From Leptospira sp. (lineage in GTDB: Bacteria > Spirochaetota > Leptospiria > Leptospirales > Leptospiraceae), in the NCBI GenBank assembly GCA_016742255.1, contig JACVCB010000001.1:1-64000 (forward strand): a stretch of DNA of 64,000 nucleotides, given 5' to 3'. Every line of letters begins with the position of its first letter. Positions within the stretch are counted from its first letter, which is position 1. The notes below the pieces were generated by a model. It saw only the letters and a program-made list of their open reading frames with translations, was not told the origin of the DNA and searched no databases. Shown here in pieces: positions 9,783-18,181 of this stretch. A program made the position numbers and the translations under genes.

Positions 9783-9819
9783 AATCCCTCTCCTTGCAAA
9801 ATAACAAGAAGAGGGAATT
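9783..9819. terminator. terminator hairpin after the defence operon
   Basis: CCCTCTCCTTG (9786-9796) pairs with CAAGAAGAGGG (9805-9815) with one mismatch, flanked by A/T tracts. It lies between the plus-strand HNH gene and the convergent small gene that ends at 9828, so it may serve both strands. The T-run is short. Confidence 0.6.
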
Positions 9820-9827
9820 TATTCTAC

Positions 9828-10124
9828 TTAGAAATCAGGAAGATTATCCAAGTTGTCCTTCGCGATAAGATTGGAATCTGTTCGAAGATAGTCAGTGTTA
9901 TTTACCCTGATCACATTGATTTTTGAGCCTTGCTTACATCCATTTGAATCGTATACAGTATAGAAAACCTTTCCGTTTTGGATACCATTCACGACCTCTT
10001 GCCTAGACCAATTCGTCCAGTCGTTTAACCAATTGTCATTGGCTTTGTGCACCTTTAAGTAAGCAATTCTTCCAGCAGAATCATTCCTTTTCTTCGAAAC
10101 CCAGTAGTTGATTGAATTGGACAT
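9828..10124 (-). CDS. DUF3892-like small protein
   Basis: A 98-residue soluble protein of unknown function. The pattern (start, then DSAGRI near 16-21, LNDW near 34, W38, a central NGKVFYTVY and a C-terminal YLRTDSN...LDNLPDF) is what I recall of the DUF3892 family. The start is chosen at 10124 because AAGGAGG lies 7-8 bases upstream. A longer frame reaching 10199 has no such site. It is convergent with the defence operon and separated from it by a hairpin. No catalytic motif is visible, and its place in a defence block is the only functional hint. Confidence 0.7.
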   Translation of the reverse strand: MSNSINYWVSKKRNDSAGRIAYLKVHKANDNWLNDWTNWSRQEVVNGIQNGKVFYTVYDSNGCKQGSKINVIRVNNTDYLRTDSNLIAKDNLDNLPDF

Positions 10125-10245
10125 ATTTATGTCCTCCTTATTGTGAAAATAGGAGGGATAAACCTTGACACTTGGACAAATACGAAGTATATGTCTCATT
10201 AATCAAAAGACGCATCAAGGTTTTCCCTCAGGATTTCTGTCTGAT

Positions 10246-10285
10246 GCCCTCATCCTTGTTGGCGCAAGGGTGAGGCACCTTTTTT
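10246..10285 (+). terminator. orphan terminator-like hairpin
   Basis: GCCCTCATCCTTG pairs with CAAGGGTGAGGC across a short loop and is followed by TTTTTT (10280-10285). No plus-strand gene lies immediately upstream, so it may be a remnant or part of a repeat. The rest of the 10125-10523 gap is AT-rich with no convincing gene; a 63-codon minus-strand ORF there spans this hairpin and was not accepted. A TATAAT at 10500-10505 could be the -10 box of the following operon. Confidence 0.55.
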
Positions 10286-10523
10286 AACATCAATCCATTC
10301 TGGCAGTATGAACTTGCGGTTGCTAATCTACAAACTTTTTTTGGAACAGTAAGAAAATTATGTACCATTGGAAATGAGGCTTTGAAATTTGGCGAAATTA
10401 AAGAGACATAATATAGCATGTTAAAATTTTGAAACGCAAACTTAGTCTTTGAAGTGAGGTTCTTTTAAATTTTGGGTGCAATTCTAACACTTTCCTACCT
10501 ATAATGGAATGGGGTTACCCTCG

Positions 10524-10910
10524 ATGCCGAAAGACGAAGAAATAGATTGGAATGGTCTTGTTACGTTTGGGAGCCTTATCGGAAATCTCATCCAAGCTTC
10601 CAAACAACAGCAGACTGAATCTGAATTAAAAAAGTCCAAGAAGGATATCGAAGCACTCTTACAAGATAGAGAACAGCTGATCCGAAGTCTAAATAGCTTT
10701 CAAAGGGCTATTGAGAGTTTTAGAGTCAAAACTTCTAACTTAGAAAATATCAACCGCGAATTAATTTCTCAAACCAAAATACAATCGGTGGAGATTGAGA
10801 ATCAAAAGTTAAAAATTGAATCATTGGAAAAAGAGAAAGAATCAATTCAGAGTTCATTATCTCTAGAAATTGAAACTCTTAGAAAAAAACTCGAGGAGGT
10901 TCAAAAATGA
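10524..10910 (+). CDS. coiled-coil protein upstream of toxin module
   Basis: A 128-residue protein that I cannot assign to a family. Residues 1-30 contain a short hydrophobic patch (FGSLIGNLI). From about residue 35 to the C-terminus it is an almost uninterrupted heptad-rich, Lys/Glu-rich coiled coil. The ATG at 10524 is preferred; an in-frame ATG at 10509 adds five residues but lies only four bases after a TATAAT at 10500-10505. Its stop overlaps the next ATG (ATGA), so it is co-translated with two small genes, the last a PemK-like toxin. It could be an oligomerising accessory subunit of that module. Function is not known. Confidence 0.7.
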   Translation: MPKDEEIDWNGLVTFGSLIGNLIQASKQQQTESELKKSKKDIEALLQDREQLIRSLNSFQRAIESFRVKTSNLENINRELISQTKIQSVEIENQKLKIESLEKEKESIQSSLSLEIETLRKKLEEVQK

Positions 10911-11125
10911 TCCCAACTTCATTAGAACAAAAATCGAATGAAATTATAGATGATTTTCATGCATTCAATGATTTGTTCTTTAGCAAAATTAAATTTCCTT
11001 ATCTTGAAGAAGGCGAGATTCCGTTTATACCCGTTATGCTAAATGATGCGTATTCTGAAGAGGAACCAGAATATAATTCTCAAGATTTAATTTGGAAAAA
11101 TCCAAAGTATGATCCAACCTGGTAA
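10907..11125 (+). CDS. small acidic protein, candidate antitoxin
   Basis: A 72-residue, strongly acidic protein with no recognised DNA-binding motif. It has an excellent ribosome-binding site (GAGGAGG, seven bases before the ATG), overlaps the coiled-coil gene by four bases at its start and overlaps the PemK-like toxin gene by 17 bases at its end. Small size, acidity and tight coupling directly ahead of a toxin are typical of type II antitoxins, usually the upstream partner. That role is inferred from position. It is not homologous to MazE or Phd as far as I can see. Confidence 0.65.
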   Translation: MIPTSLEQKSNEIIDDFHAFNDLFFSKIKFPYLEEGEIPFIPVMLNDAYSEEEPEYNSQDLIWKNPKYDPTW

Positions 11126-11459
11126 AATTTGTTTGGCAGAACTTCCACAAGTAGATGGAAGGAAGAAAAAAAGGCCTATTTTGATCTTATCTAAATTACC
11201 TAGCCGAGACCATTGGTTTGTATGTGGGGTCTCTAGCAAAAAGTATGATATGGTAAGTGGTTTTGATGAAACGATACCTACTGAAGTGAGTTATTTTAAA
11301 CAAACAGGATTGAAATCTTCTTCTACGATAAAGCTGGGGTTTGTCTCTTATTTGGATGAAGGTAGAATCGAAGGGATCATGGGAGAGTTGCCTAGAGAAG
11401 TTTACGATTTGTTAATTCGAAGATTTTTAGATCAACTATCTTTAAATTTGAATAGATAG
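11109..11459 (+). CDS. PemK/MazF-like toxin
   Basis: A 116-residue protein matching the PemK/MazF (CcdB-fold) endoribonuclease family. It has the N-terminal IQPGKICLAELP strand, the K/R-rich loop followed by RPILILSK at about 21-28, and a beta-rich middle with a later VSYLDEGRIEG strand. Family members cleave mRNA and are silenced by the upstream antitoxin. The arginine in the GRKKKRP loop would correspond to a family active-site region, but the usual downstream Ser/Thr catalytic residue cannot be fixed from sequence alone. The 17-base overlap with the upstream gene implies coupled translation. Confidence 0.8.
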   Translation: MIQPGKICLAELPQVDGRKKKRPILILSKLPSRDHWFVCGVSSKKYDMVSGFDETIPTEVSYFKQTGLKSSSTIKLGFVSYLDEGRIEGIMGELPREVYDLLIRRFLDQLSLNLNR

Positions 11460-11485
11460 CTAATAATTACTTATTTTAATTTAAT

Positions 11486-11545
11486 CCCCCAGCGTTAGGG
11501 ATCGACCGAGCGCCCTCGTCGAGGGAGAGCCCGACCCTGATACGA
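11486..11545. repeat. GC-rich hairpin element
   Basis: A block markedly richer in GC than its neighbours, with CCCTC-GTC-GAGGG (11513-11525) nested inside further pairing between AGGGATCG and CGACCCT-like arms. It sits just after the toxin gene and marks the right end of the accessory block. It looks like a dispersed intergenic repeat; only one copy is visible here. Confidence 0.45.
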
Positions 11546-11634
11546 TGAATACCAACGATTCATTCCCATTGGGAACGCCCAAAACTAATACTTGATTGAA
11601 AGGAAACTAAGTTTTGCTTCTTCTTTCTTCCCAC

Positions 11635-11988
11635 CTAACTAATTTTAATCCCATACCTACGAAATACATCTACCATTTCCAAAAAGGCTTCAGTCGATTG
11701 TTGTTTGAGAATTTTAATCAGTAAAATTAACGCGCGTTCATGGCTTGTTACTTCTTTGTAAGCGATAAAAAAGGCAATGAGGTCGAGTGGATTCAATTTG
11801 TTGGCATTGGATTGCCATTTTGCATTCCATTCCTTGCCAAAGGTCGATCGTTGCAAACGGAATCTTTCTTTTAGAAAGCGGATTAAAAAAGGGATCATTT
11901 CTTTTGCTCTGAGAGAATTCCAAAATGTTTTAAAAGTTTGCCACCGGACACGGTTGTAAAATGGAATGGAACTTTTTTGAGAAGGCAT
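11635..11988 (-). CDS. conserved-looking hypothetical protein
   Basis: A 117-residue basic, probably alpha-helical protein. I do not recognise a family. The sequence is rich in Arg, Lys, Phe and Trp in its first half, then has amphipathic helices (LDLIAFFIAYKEV and ALILLIKILKQ regions). There is no signal peptide or clear membrane segment. It lies 44 bases downstream of the adenylate cyclase gene on the same strand and could be co-transcribed with it. Confidence 0.55.
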   Translation of the reverse strand: MPSQKSSIPFYNRVRWQTFKTFWNSLRAKEMIPFLIRFLKERFRLQRSTFGKEWNAKWQSNANKLNPLDLIAFFIAYKEVTSHERALILLIKILKQQSTEAFLEMVDVFRRYGIKIS

Positions 11989-12032
11989 AGTATAAACGTG
12001 AATCTAATTTCCTTGGTGACAATGAAAATAGA

Positions 12033-14552
12033 TTAGGTGATCCTTTCTGTTTCCAATTTTGATTTTAATACAATTTTACTGCCTTGTTTGATTTTTTGAT
12101 AAATGGACCAAAACAATTCATTGGGAACAAGACCGTCTTTGGAAAATTTAGGCTTGATGTGTTTCAATAGATACATATCTCGCCTTTCACCGTTTTTATC
12201 TACGATTTTTCCTCTGTGTTCACATTGGAATAAAAATCGTACTTTGTCATAAGTAGATTGTGAGATATTGATTTCACCAACGATTCCTGAACTTTCCATA
12301 CGAGAAGCGGTGTTGACACTACTCCCCCAAATGTCGTAAGCAAATTTAAATCGACCAACAACTCCTGCGATTACAGAACCTGTATGAATTCCAATTCGTA
12401 GTTCCCAATAAGGTAAGTTTAATTGAGTTTTGATTTCTTTCATTTGGTCCATAAACGATCGGATTTCAAGTGCTGCAAGACATGCATCTATTGGATTTGT
12501 GTAGTTTGAATCTGGTAAACCACCAGCGCACATATAAGAGTCTCCAATTGTTTTGAGTTTTTCCAATTGGTTTCTTGATATGATTTCATCAAATTGGGTG
12601 AAACAAGCATCAAGTTCCGTGATGAGTTCGTTTGATTCCATATTTTTTGCAACTTCTGTAAAACCTCGAAAATCAGTGAAGAGGATGGTTGCCTCGTCAT
12701 AAGATTTTGGTTCACAATACCCATTGATTTTAATCTCTTCAGCAACGGACTTTGGAAGGATATTTAACAAAAGTTTTTCTGATTCTTCACCAGCAAGTTC
12801 TGCTTCTTTTTTGGCTTGTTCTAAGAGGATATAACTTCTATCTAACTCTTCTGCTAGTGGTCTTGCAAAAACATAAACTAGTAAATAATTGAATAATACT
12901 AAAGGAAGAGTCACTAGTGTTATATGAAATAGACTTTCTCCAAATGCTAGTTTTTCTAAAAACTTTGGCATTTGTAATAAGCTAGCAAATAAGATAGAAA
13001 AGATACCTAAATTGGCGAGTTTTTGGCTGAATCGAATGGTTCTCCCAGGTAGTGAAAATGCCCCTAATTTTAATACAGCAAATCCAAGTAAGGTGGTTGG
13101 AATGAATAAATAATCAGAAATAGGAGGAATCACAAATCCATGCGATGGAAAAAATGCAGTTAATAAAAATACTCCAGACAGTAAAACGGAACCAAGCGCA
13201 ACTTTGGATTCCTTGGGTAATATGTTCCATCGTTTACGGATTTCTCTACCGACAATGATAAATGCTAAAAATCCAGCGACACCAAGTAAGTAAGGAACTA
13301 AGGAACTTTTGTGGATGATTCCATAATCGTAATGGTAGTAACCATTGTGTAAGTAAGGTGTGATGGATAAAAATGAGCAAAGAATTGAAAGTAAATCGAC
13401 AACCAGTAACGACTTTGGTCTTTCACTTCCTATGGCTTTTAAAACAAAACGTGATAAGATACTTGGTGCCAGAGAAAAAATTAAAAAACTAACCTGCGAT
13501 ATGCGAAGTAAAATTAAATAATTGAGTTCGAGTTTTGTAGGGATGGATTGTAAGTTATAAAATGCAGTGATGATGAGTGAAAATGCACATAATTGATTGA
13601 TCTTTGCTTGTGGGTTACTACCCGCTACAATGATTGCCATAAAAATAGCGACAAAAAAAGAAATGGTAGGAGGGAGAGCATGAGGAAACCAATTGTCATT
13701 CAAATAAGCACTGTGGCTTAAACCTAGTGCGACTGTTCCACTGAGGACAATCAACGAAAAAGAAACCACACCGAAGAGAATGTAAAATAATCCGTTTCGA
13801 TCAAATAGAAGTTCGTTTACATCGAGAAAATCGGAGCGAAAAATTCCGTAAGCAATTAGAATCAGTGGAATAAAAATAAAAAAGGAACCAGGGTACACAT
13901 TGTACCCAAGTAAAACGGGCGCATTTGAAATTGTCATTAGAAACAAAACATTATAGCCGATGAATAATGATTTATGAATTCGTTTTAACAATATTTTCCA
14001 TTGGAAAGTAAAAAATGGCAATACGAGTGCAAAATATCCGACAAGAGGGATGATGCCAAACGGTTTTATGTAATTTGTTGCTTTGGGATACTTTCCAAAT
14101 TGGTAGTCAAACCACTCATTATGAAAACCGAGTCCTTGGAAAAGTCCTACATAACCAAAGATAACACTAATCCAACAAAGATAAGTGTAATAAAGAAATA
14201 CTTTTTTTCGAGAGAGCGCATAACAAATATAAAAGTTAGAAGGTAAAATGAGAAGGATAAAGAGATAAAGCCAATTGTTGAGTGCAAGTAAGAGTTCACG
14301 GTCCATGATCCAAGCTCTAAGAGAAAGCACAAGACCAAGGATGCCATAACCAAAAAAGGATATGGCTACATTGAGAGAAAGAATTCTGTCTTCACCACTG
14401 GTATGAAAAATCCTACGAAAACTGAATGCACTTAAAAAGAACCCAACGACAAGCGAGATAATCCCAGGAATTCCATAAGGAAGTTGTAACCAAAAATAAG
14501 TCCATGTATCTCCAATGGATTCGATGTTAGGTAATTGGTAGGTATATTCCAT
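12033..14552 (-). CDS. polytopic membrane class III adenylate cyclase
   Basis: An 839-residue enzyme that should make cAMP from ATP at the inner membrane. Residues 1 to about 560 are a long series of hydrophobic helices (well over ten), then a linker with LLLNILPKSVAEEI at 594-607, a motif common just before Leptospira cyclase domains. The catalytic domain holds metal-binding D627 (LFTDFRGF) and D671 (TIGDSY), substrate-selecting K667 (LKTIGD) and D740 (YDIWG), and N747/R751 (VNTASRM). The K/D pair indicates ATP rather than GTP specificity. All key residues are present. The large integral sensor has no recognised ligand domain. Confidence 0.9.
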   Translation of the reverse strand: MEYTYQLPNIESIGDTWTYFWLQLPYGIPGIISLVVGFFLSAFSFRRIFHTSGEDRILSLNVAISFFGYGILGLVLSLRAWIMDRELLLALNNWLYLFILLILPSNFYICYALSRKKVFLYYTYLCWISVIFGYVGLFQGLGFHNEWFDYQFGKYPKATNYIKPFGIIPLVGYFALVLPFFTFQWKILLKRIHKSLFIGYNVLFLMTISNAPVLLGYNVYPGSFFIFIPLILIAYGIFRSDFLDVNELLFDRNGLFYILFGVVSFSLIVLSGTVALGLSHSAYLNDNWFPHALPPTISFFVAIFMAIIVAGSNPQAKINQLCAFSLIITAFYNLQSIPTKLELNYLILLRISQVSFLIFSLAPSILSRFVLKAIGSERPKSLLVVDLLSILCSFLSITPYLHNGYYHYDYGIIHKSSLVPYLLGVAGFLAFIIVGREIRKRWNILPKESKVALGSVLLSGVFLLTAFFPSHGFVIPPISDYLFIPTTLLGFAVLKLGAFSLPGRTIRFSQKLANLGIFSILFASLLQMPKFLEKLAFGESLFHITLVTLPLVLFNYLLVYVFARPLAEELDRSYILLEQAKKEAELAGEESEKLLLNILPKSVAEEIKINGYCEPKSYDEATILFTDFRGFTEVAKNMESNELITELDACFTQFDEIISRNQLEKLKTIGDSYMCAGGLPDSNYTNPIDACLAALEIRSFMDQMKEIKTQLNLPYWELRIGIHTGSVIAGVVGRFKFAYDIWGSSVNTASRMESSGIVGEINISQSTYDKVRFLFQCEHRGKIVDKNGERRDMYLLKHIKPKFSKDGLVPNELFWSIYQKIKQGSKIVLKSKLETERIT

Positions 14553-14754
14553 CTATGAATCATCTTTTTGCCTGATGAAGTCTTTCGTAAAGAAATAATT
14601 GACAAATTGAGGTTAACTGTGGTAGAACTTACCGAATTCAAAGTTAAGGATATATCCGTATACAAAACAATCATTTGAAATCTTCAGTCTTTAACTGGTG
14701 TAATAGGGTGGATTGAGACTCATCCGATTGTCTTGTTCCTGAAATTGAAATCAC

Positions 14755-15840
14755 TTATGGGAATGGAAATTCCATCTGCAGGGTAACAAATTCCATTGTT
14801 GTCTCCCCATACCTTTTCTGAATGTTTTCTAACGTTTCTGTGAGTAGGGGATACGATTTCCCGGAATTGGGAATCATAACTCGTACATTGATTCTCTTAC
14901 TTTCTGGATTGGTTATATCCGCGTAAATGGAAATGCCAGACTTCGATTTGATTTGTTTTGTTTGTGGAGCGATCGAACTCACATTTGATCGGTAAGTGCG
15001 TGCATAGGCATCTGCTACCAAAGCTAAAGAAACCTCATCCATACCTTCATAAATTGGAATTTCGATCGTTTCATGATTCCAGAAAGACAAATAGTTCTTT
15101 GTAGCGATTAGGTAATGGTTCCATTTGAATTCGAACATATCACTGTTATGATTTGGGTCCCAGGATTTAACACCATACAATTCAGCCATTTCGGAAGCTT
15201 TTTTCTTTCCAACTAACGTTTCGATTAATGCCAAGGTGATTGGAATGGATGCAGTGACTCCTGAAGTTGTAATCATTCGATCGTCATGTACATACCTTTT
15301 GTTTTTAGTCCAAATTGTATTTGGAAATGTTTTGATTAACTTATCCTTTGCATACCAATGTCCTGTTGCTTCTCTTTTATCTAACAATCCTGAATAGGCG
15401 AGTGTCCAAACCCCATCACAGATTCCAATGAAAGTGGCACCCTTTTCATTTTGTTTTTTTAACCAATTGAGAATTGTTGGATTTTGTGAATTATGAAGAG
15501 CAGGAACAATCACGATGTCTGCTCCTTCAGGATGTTCTTTGTCAAAAACACCAAAGGAGGTATCCACCTCTACTGATAATGCTGGGAACAATTGGACTTT
15601 CCCACTTTCAGGTGCTAACGCATAGAGTTCTGAAATCTCTGCTCGTTTCAAAATTCCATAGGGCACGAGGAAGTCTGTGAGTTCGGTAAATTCGTTGTCG
15701 CTTATGATTGTGATGATGGGTTTTTTGTGTTGGGATTTGATTGGGATTTGGTTTAAATATTTTTGTTTGGTTCCAAAGGGATTTGCAATGAGCTTCGTGT
15801 AAAAAATTCCAAATAGAAATAGACACAATAGAAATCGCAT
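14755..15840 (-). CDS. exported DJ-1/PfpI-family protein
   Basis: The protein has a DJ-1/PfpI (class I glutamine-amidotransferase-like) domain, with the nucleophile-elbow cysteine in FIGICDGVW and a downstream TSGVTASIP segment, similar to the N-terminal half of GlxA-type regulators. A further 150-residue C-terminal part lacks the AraC helix-turn-helix usually fused to this domain. I start it at 15840, where the product begins with a clear signal peptide (MRFLLCLFLFGIF...). An in-frame ATG at 15906 would add 22 residues ahead of that signal. A divergent AraC-type regulator with a membrane domain starts 118 bases beyond that upstream ATG. Substrate is unknown. Confidence 0.78.
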   Translation of the reverse strand: MRFLLCLFLFGIFYTKLIANPFGTKQKYLNQIPIKSQHKKPIITIISDNEFTELTDFLVPYGILKRAEISELYALAPESGKVQLFPALSVEVDTSFGVFDKEHPEGADIVIVPALHNSQNPTILNWLKKQNEKGATFIGICDGVWTLAYSGLLDKREATGHWYAKDKLIKTFPNTIWTKNKRYVHDDRMITTSGVTASIPITLALIETLVGKKKASEMAELYGVKSWDPNHNSDMFEFKWNHYLIATKNYLSFWNHETIEIPIYEGMDEVSLALVADAYARTYRSNVSSIAPQTKQIKSKSGISIYADITNPESKRINVRVMIPNSGKSYPLLTETLENIQKRYGETTMEFVTLQMEFPFP

Positions 15841-16024
15841 TGTGATTGATTGGAATTGTTTTGATTTACGATTGTTGTATAAGAATTGTGAATGGCGTTG
15901 GTTCATAGAGTTTAGTATCGCAAAAAATAAAAGTCCAGTCGTCCTTCTGGATACAGATGGACTCAGAAATGAAGGTTTTGTTTAAAAAAAATAGACATTC
16001 GAAAAATGTAGGAGAAAAAGACTT

Positions 16025-17167
16025 ATGATTTTAATTCCTTTTGCAGGTGCAATTGTATCATTTCTCCTTTTTTTATCCCACTTGCTCGAAACATACCAAT
16101 TGAAAGAAAAACAAAATAACAATATCACAAATCTTTCAAATGAATCTTTTTTCAAGTTGGTAAAATTAAAAACAAACTTTCTCTATGATTATTCTTCAGC
16201 TTTTTTATTTTTAGCAGTTTCCTTGGTGCAGTTTCATATAGTTGCAGAATTTGATAATGGTTTTTCTTCCTTCCCTTACCTTTTTGGATTTCATATCCCA
16301 CTCCTATTACTCATTGGTCCACTCTGTTTCCTTTACTTTCATAAAATGAGTAATGGATCCCTTGACCATTTCCCATTCATTCATTTGGTTCCTTCAATTC
16401 TATCATTTGGTTTCCTTTTTGTTCTTGGTCCAACTAACGGGAATGAGGCTTTGGGGATGAGGGAATCGAATTTTTTAGGTCAAAGCTCAGAAAAATGGGT
16501 TTTGATATTGTTGGGACTCGGTGTTGTGTCGATTTTCTTTTATACGTCTCAAATCCTTTACCAATTCATCAAATGGAGGATTCAATCCAAAGAGGATCTA
16601 AAAACTTCATTCCCACCGTTTTTACGATTAATCATATATACCACTTCGATCACATTTTCGTTTTTAATTGCTCAAATTCTTTACATGGAATTATTTTTAA
16701 TCGCTTGTAGTGGATTACTAGTCCTTCTCATTTATATTTTATTAAAGAGAACAAATCGTTTCGAAATGATCCCAAATTTCCAAAAGGAAACAAGTGTTGC
16801 CCGTTACAAAGAAAGCAGAACCAAAGGAATCGATATCCAACATGTGATCAAACGATTGGATTATTTGATGAATACAGAACAGTTATATACAAACGAAGAA
16901 TTGACTTTGAAAACCTTGGCGAGTCGTTTAGACTTAGATTCTCATCAATTGTCTGAAATTCTAAATCTTAAATTAGGGGTTGGCTTTCGAAATTATGTAA
17001 ATGAGTATCGATTACAGACAGCTGCCAAACTATTGAAAGAGAATCCAAGAATGACAATCATCAGTATTATTTATGCTTCTGGATTTAATTCTAAGTCAGC
17101 ATTTCATACACTTTTCCAAAAAAAATATGGAGTCACTCCTCAAGTTTATCGCAAGAATTTTCTTTGA
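16025..17167 (+). CDS. membrane-anchored AraC-family regulator
   Basis: A 380-residue protein. The first 235 residues are dominated by six or seven hydrophobic helices, and the last about 105 are a two-helix-turn-helix AraC/XylS DNA-binding domain (LKTLASRLDLDSHQLSEI and ISIIYASGFNSKSAFHTLF, ending GVTPQVYRK). Such membrane-embedded AraC regulators occur in Leptospira and Bacteroidetes and are thought to sense envelope signals. It is divergent from the exported DJ-1/PfpI gene, a natural candidate target. The ATG is preceded by a weak GGAGAAAAAG site. Confidence 0.85.
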   Translation: MILIPFAGAIVSFLLFLSHLLETYQLKEKQNNNITNLSNESFFKLVKLKTNFLYDYSSAFLFLAVSLVQFHIVAEFDNGFSSFPYLFGFHIPLLLLIGPLCFLYFHKMSNGSLDHFPFIHLVPSILSFGFLFVLGPTNGNEALGMRESNFLGQSSEKWVLILLGLGVVSIFFYTSQILYQFIKWRIQSKEDLKTSFPPFLRLIIYTTSITFSFLIAQILYMELFLIACSGLLVLLIYILLKRTNRFEMIPNFQKETSVARYKESRTKGIDIQHVIKRLDYLMNTEQLYTNEELTLKTLASRLDLDSHQLSEILNLKLGVGFRNYVNEYRLQTAAKLLKENPRMTIISIIYASGFNSKSAFHTLFQKKYGVTPQVYRKNFL

Positions 17168-17243
17168 TCCAAGTTAAATTTGAATTGCAAAATGGATCTA
17201 TTAGAAGCAAATCATTACCGCTAATAATGTAGGAGTTCTCAAA

Positions 17244-18068
17244 ATGGAAACACGGTTTTTGAAATGGGCTGAAATACTCGATTTTATGATTTTGATAGGA
17301 TCAAGTATCACATTGGTAGCTTGGATATTCGGTGTTCCCTTATTTTACCTTGCAGATGGACCAGTCCTTTCCATTTTTACTTCAATTTCCCTACTAGTGA
17401 TTGTTAGTTTGCGATTAGCAACTCGACATTTTCAGCTTTGGCCATTTACAGCAAATTTGGCATTTCTCATGATCGTAGGTGGAGGGAATATTTCTTCTAT
17501 TTTGATGTTGTTGTCTGCACCTGCCGTTCACATCAATCCTAAGTCAACACTAGTTATGACCTCAATTTCCACTTCTATCGGACTTATTTTTTTTAGTTTT
17601 TATGAAATCCTTTTGTATTTAAGAAGAACTCCAAATCGATCTTGGATTTTGGATGATATTCTCATTCACCTTGCGCTTGTTCCTGGAGGACTTAGTTTGA
17701 TTGGTCATTTATTTCAAAATCCAAACTACTTAAGTATGTCGATCGATCCAAGAGTTGGGATTTCTTTATTGGAAATGGCTTTTATGGCCCTCCTTGCCCT
17801 CTCCACAATACTTTCGAATCCAAATTTGTTTTTATGGAAATTTTTAAAATCAGGGAGAGCTAACCAACTTATTTTTGTTGGATTATTTGTGAATCAATAC
17901 ATAGCACCAATCCTTTATTTAATGTTAACTCATGATAATTGGAAATCGGGAGATTTTGGACCTGAACTTTTTATCTTTTTTGGTGGAGTGATTGCAACGT
18001 TAGGATTTTTGTTATTCCAGGCAAAATTGGAAGAAAACAATTCTTTGCAAAAAAATGGGATCACCTGA
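17244..18068 (+). CDS. polytopic membrane protein of unknown function
   Basis: A 274-residue protein with about seven or eight hydrophobic segments and short loops. I recognise no family motif. It starts at an ATG behind TAGGAG, 76 bases after the membrane AraC gene on the same strand, so the two could be co-transcribed. The charged loop LRRTPNRSW near residue 130 is the only conspicuous hydrophilic stretch. Confidence 0.7.
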   Translation: METRFLKWAEILDFMILIGSSITLVAWIFGVPLFYLADGPVLSIFTSISLLVIVSLRLATRHFQLWPFTANLAFLMIVGGGNISSILMLLSAPAVHINPKSTLVMTSISTSIGLIFFSFYEILLYLRRTPNRSWILDDILIHLALVPGGLSLIGHLFQNPNYLSMSIDPRVGISLLEMAFMALLALSTILSNPNLFLWKFLKSGRANQLIFVGLFVNQYIAPILYLMLTHDNWKSGDFGPELFIFFGGVIATLGFLLFQAKLEENNSLQKNGIT

Positions 18069-18181
18069 TTTGATATTCTCAATTTTGGGATTATTGGATC
18101 AGGATGTGAGTGGGATGATACAATTTGTTTTAGGAAGATTATAGGTTTACAAAATAGATTCTAGAAGAGATTTTTAACTTT

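Noticed and set aside
10228..10419. 63-codon minus-strand ORF
   Set aside because: It spans a terminator-like hairpin and has no ribosome-binding site or recognisable sequence.
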